Below the pieces are notes generated by a model. It made no database searches. It worked only from the letters and a program-made list of their open reading frames with translations, and was not told the DNA's origin. The translations under genes were made by a program, and so were the position numbers. A DNA stretch of 39,193 bases from Mycobacteriaceae bacterium 1482268.1 (GTDB taxonomy: Bacteria; Actinomycetota; Actinomycetes; Mycobacteriales; Mycobacteriaceae): NCBI GenBank assembly GCA_001665255.1, contig LZSH01000554.1, positions 1 through 39,193 on the forward strand, read 5' to 3'. Numbering within the stretch: the stretch's first letter is position 1; the number at the start of each line of letters is the position of its first letter. Positions 8,885-17,287 of the stretch are shown here, one piece after another.

Positions 8885-9757
8885 TCAGCGCGGGGCATGC
8901 CGGTTGAGGAAGTCGACGACGGCGTCGGCGAAGAGATCGTTGCGGTCGCCCGCCACCATGTGCCCCGCCCCCTGCACGTCGACGAACTCGACCTGGGGAA
9001 AGCGGGCGAGGAACTCGTCGGCGCAGTCCGCGCTGACGAGGTCGCTCACTTGGCCGCGCACCAGGAGCATCGGCACGTCGTCGTCGAGAATCGCCGCGAT
9101 GGCCTTGTTCATCCGGTCGGGGTCGGTCACCTCGAACGGGGGATATGCCGCGGAGCCGTCGATGAACTGCGGATCCCAATGCCAATACCAGCGGTCGCCG
9201 CGGCGGCGAAGGTTGGCGCGCAAGCCATTCAGATCGGTGGGCCGGGGCCGATGCGGGTTGTACTCGGCGATCATGTCGGCCACCTCCTCGAGCGAGGCGA
9301 AGCCTTCGACCATCCGGTCGGCCATGAAGTCATGGATCCGGGCCGCCCCTGACGGGTTCATGCTCGGCACGATGTCCACCAGCACCACGGCGCTGGCGAT
9401 CCCGGGCGACAATTCACCGGCAAGCAGCATCGACGTGAAGCCACCGAGCGACGCGCCCACCAGAACGGGGTTCGGCGGCAGCTCGGCGAGCACCGCGCGA
9501 ACGTCTTCGGCGAAGGTGATCACGCGGTAATCACCCTGGCTCGACCAATCGGATTCGCCGTGGCCGCGGAAGTCGACGGTGACGGCCTGCCAGCCCCGCT
9601 CCGCCACGGCCGCGGCAGCGCGCGACCACGAGCGCCTCGTCTGCCCACCGCCGTGCAGGAAGACCACGGCACGCGACGCGGCATCACCGAGCCGGTCGCA
9701 GGCGATCCGAAGACCGCCGGGCGCCTCGATCACGAACGACTCAGGGGCAGCGGTCAT
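8885..9757 (-). CDS. Alpha/beta hydrolase
   Basis: 290 aa from ATG 9757; GAGG lies just before the start. The motif FLHGGGQTRRSW (33-44) gives the oxyanion region, VGASLGG places the nucleophile Ser at 103, and the catalytic His is in GAGHMVAGD. The pattern is that of haloperoxidase/epoxide-hydrolase-like esterases. The open frame extends upstream to 10207 but that part overlaps the neighbouring membrane protein and is low complexity, so it is excluded. It leads the 9757-7208 leftward group. Confidence 0.87.
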   Translation of the reverse strand: MTAAPESFVIEAPGGLRIACDRLGDAASRAVVFLHGGGQTRRSWSRAAAAVAERGWQAVTVDFRGHGESDWSSQGDYRVITFAEDVRAVLAELPPNPVLVGASLGGFTSMLLAGELSPGIASAVVLVDIVPSMNPSGAARIHDFMADRMVEGFASLEEVADMIAEYNPHRPRPTDLNGLRANLRRRGDRWYWHWDPQFIDGSAAYPPFEVTDPDRMNKAIAAILDDDVPMLLVRGQVSDLVSADCADEFLARFPQVEFVDVQGAGHMVAGDRNDLFADAVVDFLNRHAPR

Positions 9758-9780
9758 CCTCAAGATCGTAGGGTGCGGTG

Positions 9781-10137
9781 TCAGCGCCACAGCACCGCGA
9801 TGGCCGCCGCCGCCAGCGACAGCATTCCGATCGACGCGAACAATGCGCGCGGCAGCGCGTCTCCGGTGCGCCGCTGGCGTGCGTTGCCCATGCCGACCAG
9901 CCCGCCGATTACGACGAGAATGACGAGCTTGATCCCGATCTTGGGATAGTTCAGAACAATTCCCGCCGGCCACGGGGCCGCCAGCACAACTCCGCTGAGC
10001 AATGACAGCAGCAAGCCGTAGTCCATGAGACGCGCCGTGCGATACCGGCGTGCCGCCGCCTCTGCTGCCCATCCGCCGAATGTGACGGCGAAGCCGACGA
10101 TGTGCAACAGAACAACTACGTGCCGTAGTAGTTCCAT
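9781..10137 (-). CDS. Small integral membrane protein, four predicted helices
   Basis: 118 aa from ATG 10137. Hydrophobic segments fall at about 6-24, 40-58, 66-86 and 97-116. The first helix carries HIVGFAVTFGGW, with a His and Trp that could matter for function. The segment after helix three (GNARQRRTG) is basic and probably cytoplasmic. Similar small membrane proteins occur in mycobacteria without assigned function. It ends 23 bp before the hydrolase start and may head that operon. Confidence 0.65.
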   Translation of the reverse strand: MELLRHVVVLLHIVGFAVTFGGWAAEAAARRYRTARLMDYGLLLSLLSGVVLAAPWPAGIVLNYPKIGIKLVILVVIGGLVGMGNARQRRTGDALPRALFASIGMLSLAAAAIAVLWR

Positions 10138-10195
10138 GGTGGCAGCGTACCGCCGCCGTGGGTGTGGTGAGAACCTCGGCGGGTATGCCCATGCC

Positions 10196-10435
10196 ATGAC
10201 CGCGCAACCGCCCGATCCCGATCCCGCGAGGACGCCGAGCCTCGAGCCCGGAGGCGGAGTCACCCCCGGTGAGGTGCCACCTGATTCGGGGCAGACGTCC
10301 GGCTTATCGGCGGCACAGCCCCGTGCGCGCCGGAAATACACACCGGCGACGGTCGCCGGAATTGTCGCCGTCGTCGTCTTTGTGCTGCTGTTCGTCGTCA
10401 CCGCGGTAGTGCTGGTCATCAGCATGCTTGTTTGA
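10196..10435 (+). CDS. DUF6480 family small membrane protein
   Basis: 79 aa from ATG 10196. The N-terminal half is Pro-rich and contains DPARTPSLEPGGGVTPGEVPP, the signature I associate with the actinobacterial DUF6480 family. The C-terminal 30 residues (ATVAGIVAVVVFVLLFVVTA) form one transmembrane helix preceded by basic residues RARRKY, so the Pro-rich part is probably cytoplasmic. Function is unknown. It is divergent from the membrane protein gene at 10137 and 52 bp upstream of the CsbD gene. Confidence 0.75.
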   Translation: MTAQPPDPDPARTPSLEPGGGVTPGEVPPDSGQTSGLSAAQPRARRKYTPATVAGIVAVVVFVLLFVVTAVVLVISMLV

Positions 10436-10487
10436 CTTTCCGCCTGCCGGGAACACTGCGGCCGTCCATCCCGACGAAGGAGTACAC

Positions 10488-10721
10488 ATGGCTGAGAACA
10501 GCGGCCCGCAAGAGGGCATCAAAGGCGCCGTCGAAGACGTCAAAGGCAAGGCCAAGGAAGCCGCCGGTACGGTCACCGGCCGCGACGACCTGACCGAAGA
10601 GGGCAAGGCCCAGCAAGACAAGGCCGACGCTCAGAAGGACGCCGCGAAGAAAGAGGCGGAAGCCGAATCGGCACGCGGCGGCGCCAAGGCAGCCGAGAAA
10701 CGGCAACAATCCCATCAATAA
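10488..10721 (+). CDS. CsbD-like stress protein
   Basis: 77 aa from ATG 10488 with a strong GAAGGAG 5 nt upstream. The core EGIKGAVEDVKGKAKEAAG and the KAQQDKADAQK repeat match the CsbD family, small Lys/Glu/Ala-rich proteins induced by general stress in many bacteria. No membrane segment or signal is present. The C-terminal third is a charged, probably helical tail. The stop TAA (10719-10721) lies immediately before the M42 peptidase reading frame, whose start is unusual. Confidence 0.85.
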   Translation: MAENSGPQEGIKGAVEDVKGKAKEAAGTVTGRDDLTEEGKAQQDKADAQKDAAKKEAEAESARGGAKAAEKRQQSHQ

Positions 10722-10725
10722 CGGG

Positions 10726-11769
10726 CTGCGCCGCGACCTGCTCCAGGAACTTCTGTGGGCCTGCGGTCCGTCCGGGCAGGAAGACGACGTTCGCGAAATC
10801 TGTCGCCGCGAACTCGAGGGTTCGGCCGACGAGGTGTGGGTCGACAAGGCCGGCAACCTCGTCGGTCTGATCCGCGGTGACGGGGATGACGACGCTGTTC
10901 GAGTGATGGCGCACATGGACGAGCTGTCCATGATCGTCAAACGCATCGACTCCGATGGCAACCTGTATCTGAGCCCGCTCGGAACGATGTATCCGGGCAA
11001 CTTCGGCTTGGGTCCGGTTTCGATACACGGCGGCGGAGAGAAGCTGACGGGTGTACTGTCCCTCGGCTCCGAACACACCACTTCGGAAAGTCAGCGCATC
11101 TGGCAGACGAAACCCGACGGCGGCGACAAGGCGATGGATTGGACGAACGTCTATGTCTTCACGGGACGGTCGACCGAGGAATTGACGGAAGCCGGCGTTC
11201 GCGTCGGCACCCGCGTCTGTGTGGACCGAAGCAAGCGGACGCTGGTGGAGGTCGGCGACTACCTCGGTTGTTACTTCATGGACGACCGCGCGTCAGTTGC
11301 TGCGCTACTGGATGTGGCTGCGGCAGTGAAGAATCCGAACCGCCGACCGAAAAACGATGTATACGTCGTCTTCACGACCGACGAAGAAGTTGGCGGCGTC
11401 GGCGGTTCCTACGCCAGCCGCACCCTGCCCGGCGACGTCACCCTCGCGTTGGAAGTGGGACCGACGGAGGCGGAATACGCGACCACGGTCAGCGGAGGGC
11501 CGATCGTGGCATACAGCGATGCCCAGTGTATTTACGACAAGGACATCGCCGACCGGCTCTACGAAATCGCTGAAAAGCTCGGACTGTCCCCACAGGCAGC
11601 TGTATTGGGCGCCTTCGAGTCCGATGCCTCGCATGCCCGGGCCTCCGGGCTGACCGCGCAGGCAGGGTTGCTCTGCCTGCCGACGTTGAACACGCACGGT
11701 TATGAAGTGATTCATCGAGACGCCATCGGGTCGATGACCGAGGTCGTCGTCGCTTTCCTGTCGGACTAG
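10726..11769 (+). CDS. M42-family metallopeptidase, start codon not standard
   Basis: Conserved M42 signals are HMDE (about 10912-10923), MDDRASVAALL with the bridging Asp, TDEEVGGVGG with the catalytic Glu pair, and the C-terminal segment LNTHGYEV with the last His. These dinuclear-metal aminopeptidases trim N-terminal residues from peptides. The family N-terminus (LLQELLWACGPSGQEDDVRE...) is plainly encoded upstream of the first standard start, GTG 10834, but between the in-frame TGA at 10591 and 10834 there is no ATG, GTG or TTG. CTG 10726, just after the CsbD stop, is taken as a provisional start and gives 347 aa, a normal length. Alternatives are a frameshift from CsbD or a sequence error. 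Confidence 0.78.
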   Translation: MRRDLLQELLWACGPSGQEDDVREICRRELEGSADEVWVDKAGNLVGLIRGDGDDDAVRVMAHMDELSMIVKRIDSDGNLYLSPLGTMYPGNFGLGPVSIHGGGEKLTGVLSLGSEHTTSESQRIWQTKPDGGDKAMDWTNVYVFTGRSTEELTEAGVRVGTRVCVDRSKRTLVEVGDYLGCYFMDDRASVAALLDVAAAVKNPNRRPKNDVYVVFTTDEEVGGVGGSYASRTLPGDVTLALEVGPTEAEYATTVSGGPIVAYSDAQCIYDKDIADRLYEIAEKLGLSPQAAVLGAFESDASHARASGLTAQAGLLCLPTLNTHGYEVIHRDAIGSMTEVVVAFLSD

Positions 11770-12125
11770 ATCGCGTACCGCTGCCGGTATGAAGTGAACG
11801 TTGAATCACACTGCCGTAGTGCCCGCGCTGCGAAATTTGCGCGGTTGCGCTTCATGTGCGCGTAGTCGAAGCGGGCTCGAGGCCGGGGTTAGCCGCGAAT
11901 ACTTTCACCCCGACCGCGTGGAGGTTGCTCGGCGGATTGACCAAACCGGTGCTTCGTTCGCGCCGACCATGCTTACACACCGGCGGATCTATCGGCTCCG
12001 TGAAGGAGGCGGAAGGCCAAAGTTTCGGGCGCGGACGATATTTGATCACTCCGGCTTTGCGCATTAGGCCTGGCCGCCGTGTCGCCCGCGAGGCCGAAGT
12101 ACCGAGGCTGCGGTCGTTGCCGGCG
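11770..12125. other. Gene-free stretch between convergent genes
   Basis: 356 bp between the M42 peptidase stop and the stop of the leftward hypothetical gene. Short open frames exist on both strands, but their translations are Arg/Pro-rich and resemble no family. I see no clear hairpin terminator, repeat or RNA gene. Confidence 0.5.
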
Positions 12126-12485
12126 CTACTTCCGGCGGCGGTATCGGTCATCGATTGTCAGTCGGCGCGGTGCTGCTTCGCCGGCACTGGGTGATGAAGA
12201 CGGTATCTCGTCGAGGTGACTGTGGAGCCGGGGGAAATCGTTATGGTCGGCGTACGCGTGCAGCCAACGCCTGCACTGCGCAAGCACAACTGCATCAAGT
12301 GATAGCCCGTTTCTGGCGATAACCGTCACTAGGAAACCTATCGCCGCAAAAGTGTCTCCGCTGCCCAGGGCGGCGTAAACAGCGTTTCGGGTTGAGGCAG
12401 TGAGGTGCCCATCAGCAACAGCAGCAAGTCTCCAAGCCAGCTCGTTTTGATCTGCGGCCCACCCCATGCCGACGTTGTGCTGCAT
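12126..12485 (-). CDS. Hypothetical protein downstream of Crp paralogue
   Basis: 119 aa from ATG 12485. It has no signal peptide or membrane helix. The segments DGHLTASTRNAVYAALGSGD and QCRRWLHAYADH look like a helical, well-folded domain with a conserved feel; I recall similar small mycobacterial proteins but cannot name a family. The last 25 residues are Ser/Arg-rich and probably disordered. It starts 17 bp after the Crp-like gene on the same strand, so the two are likely one transcript and it may share the regulator's signal. Confidence 0.6.
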   Translation of the reverse strand: MQHNVGMGWAADQNELAWRLAAVADGHLTASTRNAVYAALGSGDTFAAIGFLVTVIARNGLSLDAVVLAQCRRWLHAYADHNDFPRLHSHLDEIPSSSPSAGEAAPRRLTIDDRYRRRK

Positions 12486-12502
12486 CCGTGATTCTCTGTG
12501 AT

Positions 12503-13183
12503 CTAGCCCGCGGCGCGTCGGCGCAGCTGCTCTGTATCGTTGAGGAAGACGGTTTTGCCCTGGATCCGGATCCACCCGCGCTCAGAGAACTCCCCGAGGG
12601 CTTTATTGACGGCCTCGCGCGTCGCACCGACCAGCTGGGCCATTTCGCTTTGCGTCAGCTCGTGGTCAACGCGTAGGGCGTCGTCGCCTTGACGGACTCC
12701 GAACCGCCTGGCCAAGTCCAGCAGCTGGTTAGCGAGCCTACCCGCGACGTCGGTGGAGATCAGATCACAGAGGTTCTCGTTCGTGCGGCGTAGGCGGCGA
12801 GTCAACACGCGAAGGAGCTGTGCGGCGATCTCGGGATGTTCGGCGATGCACGCTTGGAGGGCGACCTTGTCCATCGCCAGGGCCCGTAGGTTGGTCAGCG
12901 CAGTCACTGTCGACGTTCGGGGACCTGAATCAACAAGTGCGAGTTCGCCGAACATGTCATCCGGACCCATCACGCTCACCACGCTTTCGCGGCCATCCGG
13001 GGTTCGGCGACCGACCTTCACTTTGCCGGCGACGATGATGTACAACCGGTCGCCGGGCTCACCTTCGCGAAACACGATCGCATTTCGCCGAAACGACACC
13101 GGCGTGAGTTGCCGACGCAGGGTCCGGGCAGCGTTGAGCGAAACCCCTTGATCCAGGGCGTTGCGCACCGAAACGTCAGTCAT
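12503..13183 (-). CDS. Crp/Fnr-family transcription regulator, paralogue of mycobacterial Crp
   Basis: 226 aa. The cyclic-nucleotide domain carries EGEPGDRLYII (40-50) and FGELALVDSGPRTST (78-92), keeping Glu80, Arg89, Thr90 and Ser91, the cAMP contacts of Crp proteins. The DNA-binding helix-turn-helix is TQSEMAQLVGATREAVNKAL (177-196). Similarity to M. tuberculosis Rv3676 as I remember it is high along the full length, yet the N-terminus (MTDVSVRNALDQGVSLN) and several positions differ, so it is a paralogue or diverged orthologue. It probably binds cAMP and TGTGA-type sites. The operon partner is the small gene ending at 12126. Confidence 0.87.
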   Translation of the reverse strand: MTDVSVRNALDQGVSLNAARTLRRQLTPVSFRRNAIVFREGEPGDRLYIIVAGKVKVGRRTPDGRESVVSVMGPDDMFGELALVDSGPRTSTVTALTNLRALAMDKVALQACIAEHPEIAAQLLRVLTRRLRRTNENLCDLISTDVAGRLANQLLDLARRFGVRQGDDALRVDHELTQSEMAQLVGATREAVNKALGEFSERGWIRIQGKTVFLNDTEQLRRRAAG

Positions 13184-13394
13184 CAGGATCCCCCGTCGGA
13201 GACCAGGGCCGCGGACCGGCGTGACGCCCCTCGACGGGACCCGCTAATTCTTTGTGTGGCAAGGACTCCGAGAGGCGTCGAGCGCGGGATCCGAGCAGGA
13301 CGTGCTGGCCCACACGTGATCAGCCCCACGTCGGACACGCACCGCCAATGGGTGCGTGATTCGCTTGGCGCGAGCCTTTCTCCCCGCACCTCGA
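13184..13394. other. Upstream region of the Crp-like gene
   Basis: 211 bp that must hold the promoter of the leftward Crp-like gene. I looked for a TGTGA-N6-TCACA autoregulatory site and found only loose matches (for example TGTGTGGC near 13254 and CACACGTGATC near 13312). No hairpin or gene is evident. Confidence 0.35.
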
Positions 13395-13871
13395 TCATCG
13401 AACCGCGGCCGACCGACTAATGCCGAATGAGTTGAGCCAGTCCTGGGGTGCAATCGCATTCGAACGGGTTTTTGCTCCGGCACAGATCAAACCCTGCGAT
13501 TTAAAGGCAATCGCAGCAGGACTGATGTCGACTTGATGTCGCCTGACAGCACGCTCGAATTGGTCTGGGCACAAGTACCCCCAGAACACGATCTCGGCGG
13601 AGGGATCGTCAAGAGCGCGTGTTGTGATCCGACGGTCCCGGCTGTCCTCGTTGAACGCAGCACCTTCAACTGCCATCTCGGGCATACCCATTTGCCTCAT
13701 GACATCTTTAGGCGCGGCAAGATCGCCGGTAACAATGTGCTCATCGGAGTGGCACATGCCCGCGGCCGCGTTACTCAGTAGAACTTCGCCGACCTGAGGC
13801 GGGTCGAGTTCGAACTCCTCCTCTGACCACCGCTTACCGACACCGTGCAATATGGCACCTCGAGTACGCAT
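13395..13871 (-). pseudogene. Truncated zinc-dependent (NDMA-type) alcohol dehydrogenase remnant
   Basis: The first 66 codons (13871 to 13674) read as the N-terminus of an actinobacterial NDMA/mycothiol-type alcohol dehydrogenase: MRTRGAILHGVGKRWS, then AAGMCHSDEHIVTGDLAAPK, which includes the catalytic-zinc Cys-His-Ser-Asp motif. After MGMPEM the sequence leaves the family and continues as about 92 unrecognised residues to a stop. The full enzyme is about 370 aa, so most of the catalytic and all of the Rossmann domain is missing. The tail may be random or from another gene. It lies at the left border of a scarred region. Confidence 0.7.
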
Positions 13872-14212
13872 CACCACTCCATTCCGCAACGGGCCAGCTA
13901 ACCCAGTGCCGGGTGCCCACGCTTGTATGTGTTGCTTACACAGTGTGTAGGTGGCACTGACATCAGTCAAGGACGGGAACCGAGCGGTCGGAGACGTATC
14001 AGCGAAGCTACAGGCTGGCGATGCTGGGCCTCAGCCGGAAAGATAGATGACACCAGTCGATGCCGACAACGTGTTCGCATCACTTACAGCCCCGAAGTGC
14101 GCTGTTGAAAGCTTCCTGAGGGTCGCCTGTGGCGTGCATCGTAGTGCCTAAAGGAATCCTTTGGAAGAAAGGAAGTTGTGGCGTGCCCTCCAGCCAAAAG
14201 ACGGGCCGCTGT
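13872..14212. other. Gene-free stretch in scarred region
   Basis: 341 bp between the alcohol dehydrogenase remnant and the hydrolase remnant. I see no credible gene, RNA or repeat. GGAAGAAAGGAAG near 14163 resembles a ribosome binding site ahead of the broken hydrolase frame. Confidence 0.4.
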
Positions 14213-14321
14213 GAGACATTCGGTCAGATCAATAACACCACACTGCCACTGGCCGTCCTAGTCCATGGCTTCCCGGATACCCCATTCACGTGGCGGCGTC
14301 TTGGCCCCCAACTCGCCGAAA
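14213..14321 (+). pseudogene. N-terminal fragment of an alpha/beta hydrolase
   Basis: About 36 codons read ETFGQINNTTL, then LAVLVHGFPDTPFTWRRLGP, the N-terminus and oxyanion region of an epoxide-hydrolase-like alpha/beta hydrolase. At about 14320 the similarity stops and the next frame over begins IstB-like sequence. No nucleophile elbow or catalytic His follows. The fragment therefore marks a recombination or insertion junction. Confidence 0.65.
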
Positions 14322-14712
14322 GGCGAGCCCGTCGTCTTGCTCGGTGACAGTGGAACAGGCAAAACGCATCTGCTCATCGGCTTAGGATTATCGGCTTTTG
14401 AGCAAGGCCGTAAGGTCCGCTACGTCACCACCGCTCAACTGGTCAATGAACTCGTCGAAGTTGCCGACGAACGCGTGCTCTCCCGCGTCGCAGCACGCTA
14501 TGGACGGCTTGATCTGCTGCTGCTCGATGAGCACGGCTACGTCCAAATCGACCATCGCGGAGCCGAATTACTCTATCGGTGTTCCCAACCCCCGACTAGT
14601 CTCAGCCATCGTGGACAGAATCACCTTCAACGCCCACATCCTCGAAACAGGAACAGACTCCTACCGGCTACGCACCTCCAAAAGCTCGTCTCGACGCAAA
14701 CGGCCCGGCTGA
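14322..14712 (+). pseudogene. IstB-like ATPase remnant of an IS21-family element
   Basis: The first part (14322-14579) carries the Walker A motif GDSGTGKTH, RYVTTAQLVNELVE and the Walker B-like LLLLDEHGYV, then HRGAELL, in IstB order. From about 14590 the C-terminal motif VSAIVDRITFNAHILETGTD and SYRLRTSK continues in another frame. The 40 or so residues normally between them are deleted, and the N-terminus is missing. No IstA transposase or terminal inverted repeats are visible nearby. This is a dead IS21 helper gene, evidence for past transposition here. Confidence 0.8.
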
Positions 14713-14746
14713 CCGAAGCCCCGTACTTCAAGAGTCACAAGCACTT

Positions 14747-15322
14747 TCAACCAGACGGGCGCCATGACGGATCACGTCCGAGACGGCACAGAAGCCGCGA
14801 CTGAACATCGGCATGGTCATCAATCAACACCGGAGCTGCAAACACCCCAGACGCGCTCAACGCGTCGGCATCGTTTGGCAGCTGATCGAAGAACACCGCG
14901 CACCAATGTGGATCAAGACCATCATCGGCGTCGACCGCACGAGCCAGGTCCCAGGTATGAATCAGCACGTCCTGCGTTAGACGTGGCACCAGCTTGGTGG
15001 CATCCAATTGCGTCGCCGGATTACTGCCCACCGCCGGCACCTCGACCGCCCGCCCAAACAGGCCGTCTTGTCTAAAAGCCTCACCCAGTTGCTCAACAGT
15101 CAACTCCCACCGCCGCCGCGGATCATCACGAGGCCGATCAGGCTTCAATCCCAGAGGACGCAGCAGCAGCACATCGTGAAAGCCGATCACGTGCTCCAGC
15201 ACGTCGCGGGCATCCCACCCATCGCAGGGCGAACGACGGTCCCACTTGCCATCCGCCGCTACAACCGCGGCACCGAACCGACCACACACCGCCAAGTGCA
15301 GCTCGCGAACATCGGTGCTCAC
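14747..15322 (-). CDS. TIGR03086-type DinB/maleylpyruvate isomerase-like metal protein
   Basis: 191 aa, GTG start. Features of the DinB-like four-helix family are SPCDGWDARDVLEHVIGFHD (31-50) with the first metal His, the central DVLIHTWDLARAVDADD with the second His, and the C-terminal DDHADVQSRLLCRLGRDPSW that is typical of the TIGR03086 subfamily. These proteins bind a divalent metal and some are mycothiol-dependent transferases or isomerases. It appears intact and full length despite sitting between an IS remnant and a gene-poor stretch. Substrate is unknown. Confidence 0.78.
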   Translation of the reverse strand: MSTDVRELHLAVCGRFGAAVVAADGKWDRRSPCDGWDARDVLEHVIGFHDVLLLRPLGLKPDRPRDDPRRRWELTVEQLGEAFRQDGLFGRAVEVPAVGSNPATQLDATKLVPRLTQDVLIHTWDLARAVDADDGLDPHWCAVFFDQLPNDADALSASGVFAAPVLIDDHADVQSRLLCRLGRDPSWRPSG

Positions 15323-15758
15323 CCCAGCAATTGTGCACCGCCATCGCCCCCACTACTAACAGCGGGGCCGAATTTCATGCAGATTCCCGGGGCCGAAGTA
15401 CTTGACGAAACCCACTCCTCGTTGGGGTATAGCTGCAGACCGGCTGTTCTGCACAGCGTTACCCACATTCCGTGGATAGCTTTGCAAACGTTGGTGCCCC
15501 GCGTACGCGCTGCGCGGTCTAGTTGCGCTACGGCGGGGTCGGTCCAAGTCGACAAGAATTCATTAGGACGGCCCAACCTAGTTATGAGGACGCCGTGTGT
15601 ACCGCGTGATCCCACTGACGGTGAACAGCTGCGTTCGTACAGGGGTGTGGCGACCGCGTTTGGCAGGACCACCTTCAGCTCCGGTCAGCGGACCGGACAG
15701 CCAGCCGCACCTCGAGAGCCGATCAAGGCGTCGCGGCAAGCCGTGAAAGAATGAGTGC
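15323..15758. other. Gene-poor region upstream of padC
   Basis: 436 bp between the divergent DinB-type gene and padC. A leftward open frame (15319-15672) has no family resemblance. A short stretch near 15505-15545 looks faintly like a tRNA D-arm on the minus strand but no complete cloverleaf can be drawn. The padC promoter should be in the right half; I see no clear -35/-10 pair or PadR-type dyad. Confidence 0.4.
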
Positions 15759-16277
15759 ATGTCAAGTGACACGAGTTACGTGCCCCAGCAGGATCTTTCG
15801 GGCATCGTCGGATTCCGATTCATCTATACGTACGCCAACGGATGGCGCTACGAGATGTATGTCAAGAACACCGACACCATCGACTACCGCATCCACAGCG
15901 GCATGGTCGCCGGCCGATGGGTGAAGGATCAACGGGTCGACCTGGTTCAATTGGACATCGACAGCTTCAAGTTGTCCTGGAACGAACCCACCGGCACCTC
16001 GGTCGCGGTCAACATCATGCCCTCCAAACGTCGCCTCCACGGAGTGATCTTCTTTCCTCGCTGGGTCGAAGAACACGCTGATCGAACCGTGTGCTTCCAG
16101 AACGACCACCTTGACCAGATGCGGACCTACCGCGACGCGGGTCCGACCTACCCGATCTATGTGGTCCCGGAGTTCGCCAGGATCACCTTCCTCGAATACG
16201 TCGGCGCCGACGACGACACCGCGATCTCGGTCGCTCCTGCAGACCTACCGCCCGGCTGGGCCGAACGGATCAACTGA
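15759..16277 (+). CDS. padC: Phenolic acid decarboxylase
   Basis: 172 aa, matching the family length plus about 12 N-terminal residues. It decarboxylates 4-hydroxycinnamic acids (p-coumaric, ferulic, caffeic) to 4-vinylphenols without a cofactor. The protein follows Bacillus PadC along its length: [66 protein letters not shown]. The known active-site residues have counterparts at Tyr23, Tyr25, Arg53 and Glu76. Such enzymes are best known from Bacillus and lactic acid bacteria, so transfer into this lineage is plausible. A decayed PadR-type regulator gene lies downstream. Confidence 0.93.
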   Translation: MSSDTSYVPQQDLSGIVGFRFIYTYANGWRYEMYVKNTDTIDYRIHSGMVAGRWVKDQRVDLVQLDIDSFKLSWNEPTGTSVAVNIMPSKRRLHGVIFFPRWVEEHADRTVCFQNDHLDQMRTYRDAGPTYPIYVVPEFARITFLEYVGADDDTAISVAPADLPPGWAERIN

Positions 16278-16464
16278 CGCCGATTCCGCCCCGGGCCTGA
16301 CCTCGCCGCAGGCTCGTCGCATTAGGCCTTTGCGAGACACCAAGTCGTACTCCGCGGCCACTATGCACGCGCCGCACGCTCTTGTGATGACATTTCCGCA
16401 GAGTGCGCAGCAGAGAAATCCGTCTTTCAGCGTGTGGGCTGCGGGGGCTACTGTGGCCGCTTTC

Positions 16465-16719
16465 GTGGTGCCGTCGGCTCGTACCGACAACGCCGCGCGC
16501 CCCAAAACGCGCTTTACGATCACACCTGCTGGAGAGGAAGCATTGGATGGGTGGCTTGGCCAAGTCGTCGATGAGATGCCCCAAATGCGGGACCTCGCGA
16601 TCTTAACGGTGTTTTTCGGAGCCGAGCCCGCAACCCATTGCCTGCTAGCCGTCCTGGCTCACGGTAGATCTGCGGCCGTTGGATGGCCCACTGCACGGAA
16701 CAAACCAGCCAAGGACTAA
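16465..16719 (+). pseudogene. PadR-family regulator remnant
   Basis: The frame reads ARPKTRFTITPAGEEALDGW, then LGQVVDEMPQMRDLAILTVF and FGAEP, which is the end of the PadR winged-helix domain (RxYxLTxAGRxAL) and the start of its C-terminal helical domain (pELRDxxLLKLFFG). No N-terminal helix-turn-helix is present in any frame upstream, and similarity fades before the stop at 16719. PadR proteins repress phenolic acid decarboxylase genes, and this remnant starts about 190 bp after padC. The regulatory partner of padC therefore appears lost. Confidence 0.65.
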
Positions 16720-17287
16720 CCAATACCGAAAGAAGCCAACATCATTGGCGCAGGACAGGCTCTAACGGACATCGTCGACTTCTTGGCCGGCACCGTTTGG
16801 CGGGGACGCATCGATGTCTTGACGCATCGGCGCGGCGGTGGGTGCTCAGCGCCAGCAGTTATGCGCCGCGGGCCAGAGGGAAGGTGGTGGTACCAGCCTT
16901 AATCGTGTTGCTGCCGAGAGTGATTCGGTCCAGGGCGGCCGGGGACATCGTGAGTCGGTCAACGTGCTGGTGCAGCCTCGGCAATACATCGGCTTTGGTA
17001 CAGGCCGTGCGGCGCACGGCGGCGGTGATGTCCGATTAGTGTTCTACACGGCGTTGCGTTCGAACCGGTTGGCGGCCTAGCCCAATCGCCGATCCATAGA
17101 TCGAATGGTCTGCAGCACAGCACCTTTGACGGACGCCGCAATATCCTTCGCCGTGAGACCGCTAACCCGCTGACCCAGGACATCACCGATGCCAGACACA
17201 CCGCAGCGATAAACTCTGGTACTGCGGTCCCCGACGAGAAATCAACCGCTGCGGGCGACCCGACGGCCCCGCTATGCGCCGAGGAAC
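16720..17287. other. Gene-poor stretch before the acyltransferase
   Basis: 568 bp. Several short frames (for example 16740-16820 and 17095-17300 on the plus strand) have a coding-like composition but no family that I recognise, and none has a good start. They may be further decayed gene pieces. No RNA gene, repeat or hairpin terminator stands out. Confidence 0.4.

Noticed and set aside
8885-10207. Long 440-aa reading of the alpha/beta hydrolase
   Set aside because: The first 150 residues overlap the opposing DUF6480 start region and the membrane protein gene and are low complexity; the family N-terminus begins at 9757.
11801-12067. Plus-strand ORF between M42 and the hypothetical gene
   Set aside because: No ribosome binding site, no recognisable domain, composition unlike neighbouring proteins.
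15505-15545. Faint tRNA-like D-arm on the minus strand
   Set aside because: A GTAGCGCAACT-like stretch is present, but no anticodon stem, T-arm or acceptor stem can be drawn around it.
16245-16523. Minus-strand ORF with a CxxC...CxxC pattern
   Set aside because: The Cys pairs look like a zinc ribbon, but the ORF overlaps padC and the PadR remnant and has no start signal or family resemblance.
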